A stretch of DNA of 64,000 bases from positions 372,001 through 436,000 of the forward strand of contig NZ_JACEZT010000001.1 of the NCBI RefSeq assembly GCF_014042345.1. Direction: 5' to 3'. Position 1 is the stretch's first letter; the number at the start of each line of letters is the position of its first letter. The stretch is from Rugamonas brunnea. Its GTDB lineage: Bacteria > Pseudomonadota > Gammaproteobacteria > Burkholderiales > Burkholderiaceae_D. Positions 18,701-26,513 of this stretch are shown here, one piece after another. The position numbers and the translations under genes are program-made. The notes beneath the pieces were generated by a model. That model had not been told where the DNA came from and did not search any database. It saw nothing but the letters and a program-made list of their open reading frames with translations.

Positions 18701-19553
18701 GTTCGGCGACTATGCCGAATGGCGCCACGCGCCGGCCACGCAGCAGTGGCACGACAACCTGGCCCCGTTCTGGCGCGCCACCATGAACGGCTGGCAGCGC
18801 GCACCGGAGCTGCCGCTGGACCGCACGCGGGCGGCGCTGCGCTCGGAGCGTGGCGCCATGCTGGCCGTCGACCTGGGCGAACAACGCTCGGCCGCGCTAC
18901 GGCGCTGCGCGCAAACGCTGCGGCTCACACCCTTCCACCTGCTGCTGGCGTCGTACGCGCTGTGGCTGGCCGGCACGCTGGACCAAACTGAAGTCACCGT
19001 CGGCTCCCCGGCCGCCGGCCGCCAGGCGGCCGGCACGGAATCGCTGGTCGGCATGCTGGTCAACACGGTCTGCCTGCGCATCGATGTGGCCGGCAACGAC
19101 ACCGCGGCCGACTGGCTGCGGCGCACGGCCCGCCATATCGACGCCAGCTTCGAACACCAGGCCTACCCGTTCGCCAGCCTGGCCGACGCCGTCGACGCGG
19201 CGCGCGACTACCGCCGCCATCCCGTGTTCGACACCATGTTCGCGTTGCAGAACACGGCGCTGGGACGCCAGGCCTTCCTCGGCCAGCCGGTGCGCTGGGC
19301 GCCGGAGCACACGGCCAGCACGCTGTTCGACCTGAACCTGCAGCTTGACGACAGCGCGCCCGTGCTGCGCGGCCACTGGGCCTACAACCGCGACCTGTTC
19401 GACGCCGTCACCGTCCAGACCTTCCGCGACGACTGGCTGGCCATGCTCGACCGCCTGCTGGCCCAACCGGACGCGCCGCTGGCCAGCCTGCTGGCCGCGC
19501 CGGCCACGCCAGCGCCGGCGCCCGTGCTGGCCCCGATTTCTTTCACCCTGTAG
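15702..19553 (+). CDS. Non-ribosomal peptide synthetase protein 1: [half-C]-A-T-C
   Basis: 1283 residues. Residues 1-225 resemble only the C-terminal lobe of a condensation domain, with no HHxxxDG. Residues 232-715 are an adenylation domain (A3 Y-T-S-G-T-T-G near 389, A4 F-D-A-S-T-F-E, A5 N-A-Y-G-P-T-E, A7 Y-R-T-G-D, A10 N-G-K-I-D-R). My reading of the specificity code is D-A-F-L-V-G-A-V-I-K, a hydrophobic pocket with no confident residue assignment. Residues 750-825 are a carrier domain (L-G-A-S-S-L, phosphopantetheine Ser784). Residues 845-1270 are a condensation domain with H969-H-I-L-A-D-A975, the last Gly changed to Ala. There is no thioesterase, so the chain passes to protein 2, whose gene starts 29 bp later. 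It should be the initiating subunit. Confidence 0.93.
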   Translation: MTSSTSTCPHVDTALPHDGWLPRAAFPPLAADAADAATEAWPPLSGASQQRLRELESRHHLAPGHGLLAAWLALLHQLTDQAELAVFELRPGGWSGIASAVEASTTYTGLLRSLGRKLGTARPQQLEARDDQAGPQCRLGFCLDDGTLAPPSVCPDQLDLLLILPAGGQGAVRWRARLADACTRRHLQLLLVLLDKLLARPDEVLGRLDPLCPAERARLLHAFQDTATAYPRDSTLVDLLRDSAARDADRLAVTDGRRTLTRGQLLQQASALAARLQRHGVTPAAPVALLMPRDCAMVVATVASLVAGACYCPLDPDYPPERIAYCLADSGARCLLVSDAATLAMAQALQAAGQFSGAVLVVDPAGQDDDADRAVPVAAPVRASDTAYLMYTSGTTGQPKGVLVSHRGVVRLVRDTNYIRFDEDSRVLQAGAIGFDASTFELWGALLNGGELHIVGRDTLLSARLLGQFLAASRINTALITSSLFAQLANENAALFQPLRTLVIGGDVVPARQVQAVRLACPGLTVVNAYGPTENAVISTAHVIGDADGLDIPIGRPISNSSAYVLGRLGQLQPVGVPGELYVGGDGIGNGYLERPELTQAAFVPSPFGPGATLYRTGDMARWRDDGTLDFLGRRDQQIKVRGFRVELGEVENQLLAIADVTAAIVIARRSAATGESQLHAWFTARTPLDPARVRAQLADALPVHMVPHLLRQLDALPLTANGKIDRQALQAAQVLRPVPAAAETAAPAQVTPLEQTVLQLLSALLEGDAVTLDDNALALGASSLTAAMLAARIETQLHKPCTAAMVLASATLRALCHALVQSPDLAPDARQAIPALTRRATYRAAPQQQQLYVAWLKDPASRAYHLPIEIAWDGQADLARLEAALNELVCRHDILRTSFHHDGAALQQQVQAMLAVRIEQREAGDDMAAAIDAWARPFDLEQAPAWRVALFRSRGHGRDQACLLLDLHHILADAISIALLLEQWQALYLGQPVPLPSHQFGDYAEWRHAPATQQWHDNLAPFWRATMNGWQRAPELPLDRTRAALRSERGAMLAVDLGEQRSAALRRCAQTLRLTPFHLLLASYALWLAGTLDQTEVTVGSPAAGRQAAGTESLVGMLVNTVCLRIDVAGNDTAADWLRRTARHIDASFEHQAYPFASLADAVDAARDYRRHPVFDTMFALQNTALGRQAFLGQPVRWAPEHTASTLFDLNLQLDDSAPVLRGHWAYNRDLFDAVTVQTFRDDWLAMLDRLLAQPDAPLASLLAAPATPAPAPVLAPISFTL

Positions 19554-19582
19554 TTCCCACCAACCCGACTCCTTAGGTCCCT

Positions 19583-22500
19583 ATGCAATCCATCGAATCC
19601 CTCGGACAATTGAAAGTGCTGGCGGCGCGCCGACCGCGCGAAGCCAGTTTCTGGAAGGCGCAGATCGCCGCGCTGCCCGGCAAGAGCCGCTTCCCGGCCG
19701 ACCACGGCTGCGGCGGCGCCCAACTGTCGCAGCAATACCGCGCCGCGCTGGCTGCCGCCACCGGCGCCGCGCTGGAGCGGGCCACGTCGGCCCAGCCTCT
19801 GAGTCAGCAGGTGTTGCTGAACGCCGTCGTGGCGGCGCTGCTGGAACGCTACACCGGCGTGGCCGGCGTGGCCATCGGCCAGCCGGCGCTGCGCACCGGC
19901 GCGGACCAGCCACTGCTGGCCGAGTGGCTGCCGCTGGCGCTGACCCTGGCCCCGGGCGCCAGCCTGCGCGACCTGCTGGCCGCCAGCCAGCAGCAAACCC
20001 AGGCCACGCTGGAACACCAGGACTTCCCGCTGCAACTGCTGGCCCACGGCGACGCCGACGATGCCCTCCATCCCTTCTTCGACATCGGCGTGCGCGTGCT
20101 GCATGCCGGCACGCCGGCCGGCGCCGCGCCGGACGGTGTGTCGCTGCTGGTGACGCTGCTGCGCGGCGACGACGGCTACACCTGGCAGCTCGACTACGAC
20201 GGCCGTCAGTATCTGGAGGAGACCGTGGAACGCCTGGCCCGCCACCTGGGATTGCTGCTGCACGCGGCCCTGCAGGCGCCGGACGCCGCACTGGGCGCGC
20301 TGTCGCTGCTGACTGACGACGACGACCGGATCCTGGCCGAGGCCAACGCCACCGCCTTCCCCTACGAACACCAGCTGCGCCTGGACCAGGTGCTGGCGCG
20401 CCAGGTGGCGCAAACGCCGGACGCCATCGCCGTCACCTTCGGCGACCGCAGCCTGACCTACCGCGAGTTCAACGCGCGCGCCAACCAGCTGGCCCACACG
20501 CTGCGCCGCCACGGCGTGGGCCGCGACCAGATCGTGGCCGTGCTGGCCGAACGCTCGATCGAAATGCTGGTGGCCATCCACGCCGTGCTCAAGGCCGGCG
20601 CCGCCTACCTGCCGATCGACCCCAGCTATCCCCAGGCCCGCGTCGAATACGTGCTGGGCGACAGCGGCGCGCCCGTGATCCTGGCCCACACGCGGCTGGT
20701 GCCCACGCTGGCCACGCAACCGGTCATCATCGACCTCGACGACCCGGCCTCGTACGACGCCGACGACACTGCGCCGGTCCATGGCGGCAACGCGCGCGAC
20801 GTGGCCTACGTGATCTATACCTCCGGCTCGACCGGCAACCCCAAGGGCGTGCTGGTGGAGCACCACTCGGCCATCAACCGCATCGCGTGGATGCAGCGCG
20901 CCTACCCGATCACCGCCGGCGACGTGATCCTGCAGAAGACGCCGATCGCGTTCGACGTCTCCGTATGGGAACTGTTCTGGTGGTCGTTCGTGGGCGCCAG
21001 CGTGTGCCTGCTGGCGCCGCGCGGCGAACGCGACCCCGACACCATCATCGACACGGTGGAGCGGCGGCGGGTCACGGTGATGCACTTCGTGCCATCGATG
21101 CTGAACGCCTTCCTCGACTACGTGGGCGCGCTCGGCTGCGGCGCGCGCCTGCGCGGGCTGCGCCTGGTGTTCGCCAGCGGTGAAGCGCTGGGCACGCACC
21201 AGGTGGAGAAATTCCACGCGGTGCTGGCCCCGGCCCAGCTGATCAACCTGTACGGCCCGACCGAGGCGACGGTCGACGTCTCGCACCACCTGTGCCGCCC
21301 CGACGCCGGCGCCACCAGCGTCCCGATCGGCAAACCGATCGACAACCTGCGCCTGTACGTGCTGGACGCGCGCATGCAGGTGCAGGCCGTGGGTGTGCCG
21401 GGCGAGCTTTGCATCGCCGGCGTCGGCCTGGCGCGCGGCTACCACCGCCGCCCCGAGCTGACGGCCGAACGTTTCGTCGAACATCCCTTCCCCGGCGAGA
21501 CGCGCATCTACCGCACCGGCGACCTGGCGCGCTGGAACAGCCGCGGCGAGATCGAATACCTGGGCCGCATCGACAACCAGGTCAAGATCCGCGGCTACCG
21601 CATCGAACTGGGCGAGATCGAAGCGCGCCTGCGCGAGCATCCGGACGTAGCCGACGCCGTGGCGATGGCGCAAAAGGATGCTGACCAGGTGGCCGAATTG
21701 TGCGCCTACGTGGTCGCGCCGGCCGGCACGGACGTGGCGGCGCTCAAACGCCATCTGGCCAGCGGCATGCCCGAGTACATGGTGCCGGCCCATATCATCT
21801 GCATGGCCAGCTTCCCCCTCTCGCCCAACGGGAAGCTGGACCGCGCCGCGCTGCCCAAGCCCAGCTTGGCCGCCGGCCCGGCCGCCGACTACGTGGCGCC
21901 GCGCAACGCAACCGAACAGGCACTGGCCGAGATCTGGAGCGAAGTGCTGGCCCAGCCGCGCGTGGGCGTGCACGACAACTTCTTTGCGCTGGGCGGCAAT
22001 TCCATCCACTTCGTGGCCGTGCTGGCCAAGGCCCGCCAGCGCGGCCTGCCGTTCACGTTCCAGCAATTGTTCGCCCATCCCACCATCGCCGGACTGGCCG
22101 AGGCTATCAGCACCGCGCCCGCCCCGGCGGCCGAAGTGGCAGTGGCGCCGTTCGGGCTGGTCAGCGAGGCCGACCGCGCCCGCCTGCCCGCGTCGGCGGA
22201 GGATGCCTATCCGCTGTCGCTGCTGCAGATCGGCCTGGTGTTCCAGAACGAACTGACGTTCGGCACCTCGCAGTACCACGACATCCTCAGCTACATGATC
22301 CAGAGCCGGCTGGACGTGGCCGCGTTCGAACAGGCGGCCGCCATCGTGGTGGCGCGCAACCCCATCTTCCGCACCAGCTACCACCTGAGCGGCTTCGACG
22401 ACCCGCTGCAGATCGTGCACCGCGACGCCAAGGTGCCGCCGGTGATCGTCGACCTGCGCGACCTGGACGGCGAAGGCCAGGAAGCGTGGTACCAGGACTG

Positions 22501-24850
22501 GACCGAGACGGAGAAGCAGCGCCGCTTCGTGTGGGAGGAGCCGGGCCTGGTGCGGCTGCATGTGCACATCCTGGCCGACGACCTGTATCGCTACACGCTG
22601 ATCCAGCACAATTCCGCGCTCGACGGCTGGAGCATCACGCTGGTCCACACCCAGTTGTTCGAGACGTACCATGCGATCGTGGCCGGCACCTGGCAGCAGC
22701 GCGCGCCGGTCGACAACTTCCTGCACCATTACGTGGCGCTGGAACGGCAGTCGCTGGCCACGGCCGCCGACCGCGATTTCTGGCAGGCCGAGATCACGGG
22801 CGCCACCTACACCGAACTGCCCCGTTGCGGCGCCGTGCAGACGGGCGTCGCCCACCCGACCGTGGTGTTCCACGACGTGGACATTTCGCGCCGCCTGTCC
22901 GAGCGCATCGTCGCCCTGTCGGACCGGCTCGGCGTGCCGGTCAAGACGCTGCTGATGGCGGTCCACCTGAAAGTGCTGAGCGTGTTGTGCGGCACCGAGT
23001 ACGCGATGACCGGCTACGAGCAAAGCGGCCGGCCCGAGCACGAGGACGCGACCGAAGCGCTGGGTCTGTTCCTCAACACCGTGCCGTTCGGCCTGCACGT
23101 GAGCGCCGGTTCGTGGGAACAGCTGATCCGCCACGTGTTCGACGCCGAGCGCCGCCTGCTGCCGCACCGCCGCTACCCGATGGCGCAGATGATGCAGGAC
23201 CTCGACATCCGCGGCATGCTGTTCGAGACGGCCTTCAACTACACCCACTTCTACCGCCTCAAGGAACTGCGCGCCCTGCCCGAGTTCTCGCTGCTTGACG
23301 TGCGCGCCAATTCCGAGACGGAGTTCGTGATCCGCGCCGAGTTCTCGCGCCACTTCTACAGCGACGAAGTGCGTCTGAGCCTGCACTACCACGACCACGT
23401 GTTCACCATCGACCAGATGGAAATGATGGGCGGCTACTACCGGCGCGCGTTCGAACTGATGACGGCCGACCCGACCCAGCCGCACGATCTGCAAAGCCTG
23501 CTGTCGCCGGCCGAGACGGCCCGCCTGGCAGAAGCGGGCCAGCGCGCGGCGCCGGCCGGCGTGGACGCCGGGGTGGCCGTGTGCGTGCTCGACGCCTCGG
23601 GCATGCCCGCCCCCACGGGCGCCTGGGGCCAGCTGCACCTGGCCGGCGCCAAACCGGTGGCGACCGGCCGCAGCGCGCGCTGGCTGCCCGACCTGCGCCT
23701 GGAATGCGCCGACGGCGCGCCGGTGCCGCGCATCTTCGGCGCCGACACGGCCAAGGCGGCGCGCGCGCCGCTGCCCGCCAGCGCCCAGCCGGCCCAGCTG
23801 ACGCCATGGGAACAGCGCATCGCCACCGTCTGGGCGCAAGTGCTCCGGGTGGACGGCGCCAGCCTGCGGCCCGAGCACGATTTCTTCGCGCTGGGCGGCA
23901 ATTCGCTGAGCGCGATCCGCGCCGTGTTCATGCTCGAAGGGGCGATCCGGCTGGCCGACATCATGCAGCATCCGACGCTGGCGGAACTGGCCGTGATCGC
24001 CGCCGGCGGCGCCGGCCGCGCGGCCCGCATGCTGGTCAAGCTCACCGGCGGCGCCGGCGACCGCGCCACCCTGGTCTGCCTGCCCTACGCGGGCGGCGGC
24101 AGCGCCAGCTTCCGTCCGCTGGGCATGGCCCTGCGCGAGGCCGGCTGCCCGGTCGGCGTGTATGGCGTGGAACTGCCGGGCCATGAACTGTCGTCGCAGG
24201 CCTCGGAACTGGTCGACATCCCGGCGGCGGCCCACCGCCTGCACCAGGAGATCGGCGCCACGGTCACCACCCCCGTCATCCTGTGGGGCCACTGCATCGG
24301 CGCGGCACTGGCGCTGGCGCTGGCGCAGCTGATGGAACAGGCGGGCCAGCCGCCGCTGCACGTGTTCATCGGCGGCAAACTGCTGCATCCGGCCGAACAG
24401 ATGCACGCCGGGATCGCCGCCATCGCCGACATGTCCGACCGCGCCGTGGTGGACTGGATGGTGCGCGAAACGGGGCACACGGAACTGGCCGATTTCAGCA
24501 ACGAGCATGCGGCGCAGCTGGTGGCGCTGTTCCGCCACGACGCAGCCGTCGCCAACCGCTACCTGGCCGAACGGGCCGACGACGACGCCGACGCGGCCGG
24601 CCAGCCCTTGCACGGCGCCTTGTCCGTGGTGGTGGCACCGGACGATCCGCTCACGCGCAATTACGCCCACAACTGGCGCAACTGGAGCGTGTTCAGTCAT
24701 CAGCTCCAGCTGCATGAACTGGATGGCGGCGGCCACTACTTCTGCCGCACCCGGCCAGCCGACGTGGCCGCGCTGATCGCGGCCGTGGTGACGGGCGTCC
24801 AGCGTGGACTGCCCGCCGATTCCGAAGGAGATCTCGATGTCGCAAACTGA
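19583..24850 (+). CDS. Non-ribosomal peptide synthetase protein 2: [half-C]-A(Ser)-T-C*-A(remnant)-T-TE
   Basis: 1755 residues. Residues 1-255 are again a C-domain C-terminal lobe, beginning at the F-W-K-A-Q-I-A-A-L-P position. Residues 270-755 are an adenylation domain whose code reads D-V-W-H-F-S-L-V-D-K, identical to the known serine code (as in EntF). Carrier Ser807 (L-G-G-N-S). The condensation domain, about 870-1310, has H1009-N1010-S-A-L-D-G: Asn replaces the second, catalytic His. Residues 1320-1395 look like an internally deleted adenylation domain (V-L-D-A-S-G, G-Q-L-H-L-A-G, then R-W-L-P-D). Second carrier Ser1441. Thioesterase 1490-1740 with G-H-C1571-I-G, so Cys nucleophile, and His1718. 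The 3' end overlaps azlC. Loading of the last carrier without its own A domain is unexplained. Confidence 0.93.
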   Translation: MQSIESLGQLKVLAARRPREASFWKAQIAALPGKSRFPADHGCGGAQLSQQYRAALAAATGAALERATSAQPLSQQVLLNAVVAALLERYTGVAGVAIGQPALRTGADQPLLAEWLPLALTLAPGASLRDLLAASQQQTQATLEHQDFPLQLLAHGDADDALHPFFDIGVRVLHAGTPAGAAPDGVSLLVTLLRGDDGYTWQLDYDGRQYLEETVERLARHLGLLLHAALQAPDAALGALSLLTDDDDRILAEANATAFPYEHQLRLDQVLARQVAQTPDAIAVTFGDRSLTYREFNARANQLAHTLRRHGVGRDQIVAVLAERSIEMLVAIHAVLKAGAAYLPIDPSYPQARVEYVLGDSGAPVILAHTRLVPTLATQPVIIDLDDPASYDADDTAPVHGGNARDVAYVIYTSGSTGNPKGVLVEHHSAINRIAWMQRAYPITAGDVILQKTPIAFDVSVWELFWWSFVGASVCLLAPRGERDPDTIIDTVERRRVTVMHFVPSMLNAFLDYVGALGCGARLRGLRLVFASGEALGTHQVEKFHAVLAPAQLINLYGPTEATVDVSHHLCRPDAGATSVPIGKPIDNLRLYVLDARMQVQAVGVPGELCIAGVGLARGYHRRPELTAERFVEHPFPGETRIYRTGDLARWNSRGEIEYLGRIDNQVKIRGYRIELGEIEARLREHPDVADAVAMAQKDADQVAELCAYVVAPAGTDVAALKRHLASGMPEYMVPAHIICMASFPLSPNGKLDRAALPKPSLAAGPAADYVAPRNATEQALAEIWSEVLAQPRVGVHDNFFALGGNSIHFVAVLAKARQRGLPFTFQQLFAHPTIAGLAEAISTAPAPAAEVAVAPFGLVSEADRARLPASAEDAYPLSLLQIGLVFQNELTFGTSQYHDILSYMIQSRLDVAAFEQAAAIVVARNPIFRTSYHLSGFDDPLQIVHRDAKVPPVIVDLRDLDGEGQEAWYQDWTETEKQRRFVWEEPGLVRLHVHILADDLYRYTLIQHNSALDGWSITLVHTQLFETYHAIVAGTWQQRAPVDNFLHHYVALERQSLATAADRDFWQAEITGATYTELPRCGAVQTGVAHPTVVFHDVDISRRLSERIVALSDRLGVPVKTLLMAVHLKVLSVLCGTEYAMTGYEQSGRPEHEDATEALGLFLNTVPFGLHVSAGSWEQLIRHVFDAERRLLPHRRYPMAQMMQDLDIRGMLFETAFNYTHFYRLKELRALPEFSLLDVRANSETEFVIRAEFSRHFYSDEVRLSLHYHDHVFTIDQMEMMGGYYRRAFELMTADPTQPHDLQSLLSPAETARLAEAGQRAAPAGVDAGVAVCVLDASGMPAPTGAWGQLHLAGAKPVATGRSARWLPDLRLECADGAPVPRIFGADTAKAARAPLPASAQPAQLTPWEQRIATVWAQVLRVDGASLRPEHDFFALGGNSLSAIRAVFMLEGAIRLADIMQHPTLAELAVIAAGGAGRAARMLVKLTGGAGDRATLVCLPYAGGGSASFRPLGMALREAGCPVGVYGVELPGHELSSQASELVDIPAAAHRLHQEIGATVTTPVILWGHCIGAALALALAQLMEQAGQPPLHVFIGGKLLHPAEQMHAGIAAIADMSDRAVVDWMVRETGHTELADFSNEHAAQLVALFRHDAAVANRYLAERADDDADAAGQPLHGALSVVVAPDDPLTRNYAHNWRNWSVFSHQLQLHELDGGGHYFCRTRPADVAALIAAVVTGVQRGLPADSEGDLDVAN

Positions 24851-25568
24851 CACCCCGCGCAGCCAGCTGGCTGCGGGCCTGCGCACCGCGCTGCCGTTCC
24901 TCGCCTCCGCGTTCCCGCTGGGCGTGATCGGCGGCATGCTGGGCATGGCGAGCGGCCTGAGCGCCGCGCACACCATGGCGCTGTCGGCCATCCTCAACTC
25001 GGGCACCGCCCAGTTCCTGGCCACCCGGCTGCTGCAGGAGCACGCCAGCATCACGGTGATCCTGCTCACGATCCTGGTGCTAAGCCTGCGCATGGTCGTC
25101 TACGGCCTGGCGCTGCGGCCACACGCACGGGGCTTCCCGGCGGGCTGGCGCCTGGTGCTGGGCTTCGGCCTGATCGACGCCGTGTTCTTCGCCGTGATCG
25201 AACGCCTCAAGCAACCGGCCAACGCCAAACACTGGCGCTGGTTCTTCGTTGGCGTGTCGGGCGCCATGTACGCCGGCTGGCTGCTGGCGACGGCGGTCGG
25301 CATCGGGCTGGGTACGGCCCTGCCCGAGACGATGCTCAAGGGCCTGGATTTCCCGCTGGTGGCCATGTTCGGCGCCATGCTGGCGTCGACCCTGGGGGAC
25401 CGCAAGACCTACGCGGTGATGGCGGTGACGGCCGTGCTGGCCGTGCTCACCAACGGCATGCCCTACCACGTCGGCCTGCTGGTGGCCGCATTGGCCGGCG
25501 CCAGCTTTGGCGCCGTGTTGGACTGGCTGCAGCAAGGCCAGACTGTCGCAGCGAACGTGGAGGGTTAA
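24837..25568 (+). CDS. azlC: AzlC-family amino-acid exporter, large subunit
   Basis: 243 residues with about six membrane helices. The opening G-L-R-T-A-L-P-F-L-A-S-A-F-P-L-G-V and the L-S-x-R-x-x-x-Y-G-L-x-L segment are AzlC-family features. AzlCD pairs export branched-chain amino acids and analogues across the inner membrane. ATG 24837 lies behind GAAGGAG inside the last codons of NRPS protein 2 (14-bp overlap), so the gene is coupled to the synthetase. That linkage makes it a candidate exporter for the peptide or a supplier or valve for its hydrophobic precursor. Confidence 0.85.
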   Translation: MSQTDTPRSQLAAGLRTALPFLASAFPLGVIGGMLGMASGLSAAHTMALSAILNSGTAQFLATRLLQEHASITVILLTILVLSLRMVVYGLALRPHARGFPAGWRLVLGFGLIDAVFFAVIERLKQPANAKHWRWFFVGVSGAMYAGWLLATAVGIGLGTALPETMLKGLDFPLVAMFGAMLASTLGDRKTYAVMAVTAVLAVLTNGMPYHVGLLVAALAGASFGAVLDWLQQGQTVAANVEG

Positions 25569-25570
25569 GC

Positions 25571-25885
25571 ATGGAACTGTTCTGGATCTTCGCCGTGCTC
25601 GGCCTGGGCACCTTCCTGCCGCGCTACCTGCCGCTGGCCTTGTGGGGTGAACGCGAGCTGCCCCTGGTGATCAGGAAAATACTGGTGTACGTGCCGGTCG
25701 CCATCCTGACCGCCATCTTCGTGCCCGAAGTGGTGATGCCAGAAGGCCGCTTGTTCCTCCATTGGAGCAATGCCTACCTGGTGGGCGGTCTGGCCACCAT
25801 GGCGGTGATGATGCTGTCCAAGCGCTTGCTGCTTTCCAGCGCAATCGGTATCGTCGCATTTGCGCTGATGCGCCACTTCAGCTAG
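25571..25885 (+). CDS. azlD: AzlD-family amino-acid exporter, small subunit
   Basis: 104 residues with four hydrophobic segments, the usual AzlD length. The T-F-L-P-R-Y-L-P-L motif near the N-terminus is conserved in the family. It begins 2 bp after azlC and would form the two-component AzlCD exporter with it in the inner membrane. Both lie within the NRPS operon. Confidence 0.85.
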   Translation: MELFWIFAVLGLGTFLPRYLPLALWGERELPLVIRKILVYVPVAILTAIFVPEVVMPEGRLFLHWSNAYLVGGLATMAVMMLSKRLLLSSAIGIVAFALMRHFS

Positions 25886-25967
25886 TCCGCCGGCGTGGCC
25901 ACGGGCACCGCCCGCGGCCACGCCGCGCCAACCGGCCATAAACTACTCTGATGAGAAAGGATTACTG

Positions 25968-26513
25968 ATGTCCACCTACACCATGCTGACCTTGCCCGGC
26001 CTGTACAACTCGGGCGACAAGCACTGGCAAACCCACTGGGAACGCGCGTTCAGCGACTTCCACCGCGTGGAGCAGCAGGACTGGGACACGCCCGTCTGCG
26101 ATGACTGGGTCGAGACGCTGGAACGGGCCGTCGCCGCCGCGCCCGGCGAAGTGGTGCTGGTCGCCCACAGCCTGGCCTGCACGCTGGTCGCCAAATGGGC
26201 GGAGAAATACCCGCGCCGTATCAAGGGCGCCTTCCTGGTCGCGCCCAGCGATACGGAGGCCGACAGCTATCCGCCGGGGACCACCGGCTTCACCCCGGTG
26301 CCGCTGCTGCCGCTGCCGTTTCCCTCGCACGTGGTGGTGAGCCGGGGCGACCATTACGTGACGGTGGCGCGCGCCACCGCCTTCGCCGAGGCCTGGGGCA
26401 GCCAGTTGACGGTGCTCGACGGCCTGGGCCACATCGGCTCCGACAGCGACCTCAAAATGTGGCAACAAGGCCTGGCCCTGCTCAATGCATTCGCCGCGAC
26501 CAACTACGGCTGA
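25968..26513 (+). CDS. RBBP9/YdeN-family alpha/beta hydrolase
   Basis: 181 residues, the size of single-domain YdeN/RBBP9 serine hydrolases. The N-terminal L-P-G-L-Y-N-S-G-x-x-H-W-Q-x-x-W-E is the family signature. The nucleophile elbow is A-H-S-L-A-C (Ser near residue 70), with a later acid in S-R-G-D-H and a C-terminal G-H-I-G-S His. Cytosolic, with no signal peptide. Its position between azlD and the phosphopantetheinyl transferase (29-bp overlap with the latter) suggests a role in trimming or releasing the NRPS product, or editing, but the substrate is unknown. Confidence 0.82.
   Translation: MSTYTMLTLPGLYNSGDKHWQTHWERAFSDFHRVEQQDWDTPVCDDWVETLERAVAAAPGEVVLVAHSLACTLVAKWAEKYPRRIKGAFLVAPSDTEADSYPPGTTGFTPVPLLPLPFPSHVVVSRGDHYVTVARATAFAEAWGSQLTVLDGLGHIGSDSDLKMWQQGLALLNAFAATNYG

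Noticed and set aside
14073..18884. A 1603-codon open frame on the minus strand antisense to the OprD-like gene and NRPS protein 1
   Set aside because: Composition is the Arg/Gln/His/Ala-rich pattern of a GC-skewed shadow frame, with no domain, and the plus strand has clear homology throughout.
19382..25093. A 1903-codon open frame on the minus strand antisense to NRPS protein 2
   Set aside because: Same shadow composition and no recognisable motif; the plus-strand NRPS domains are unmistakable.
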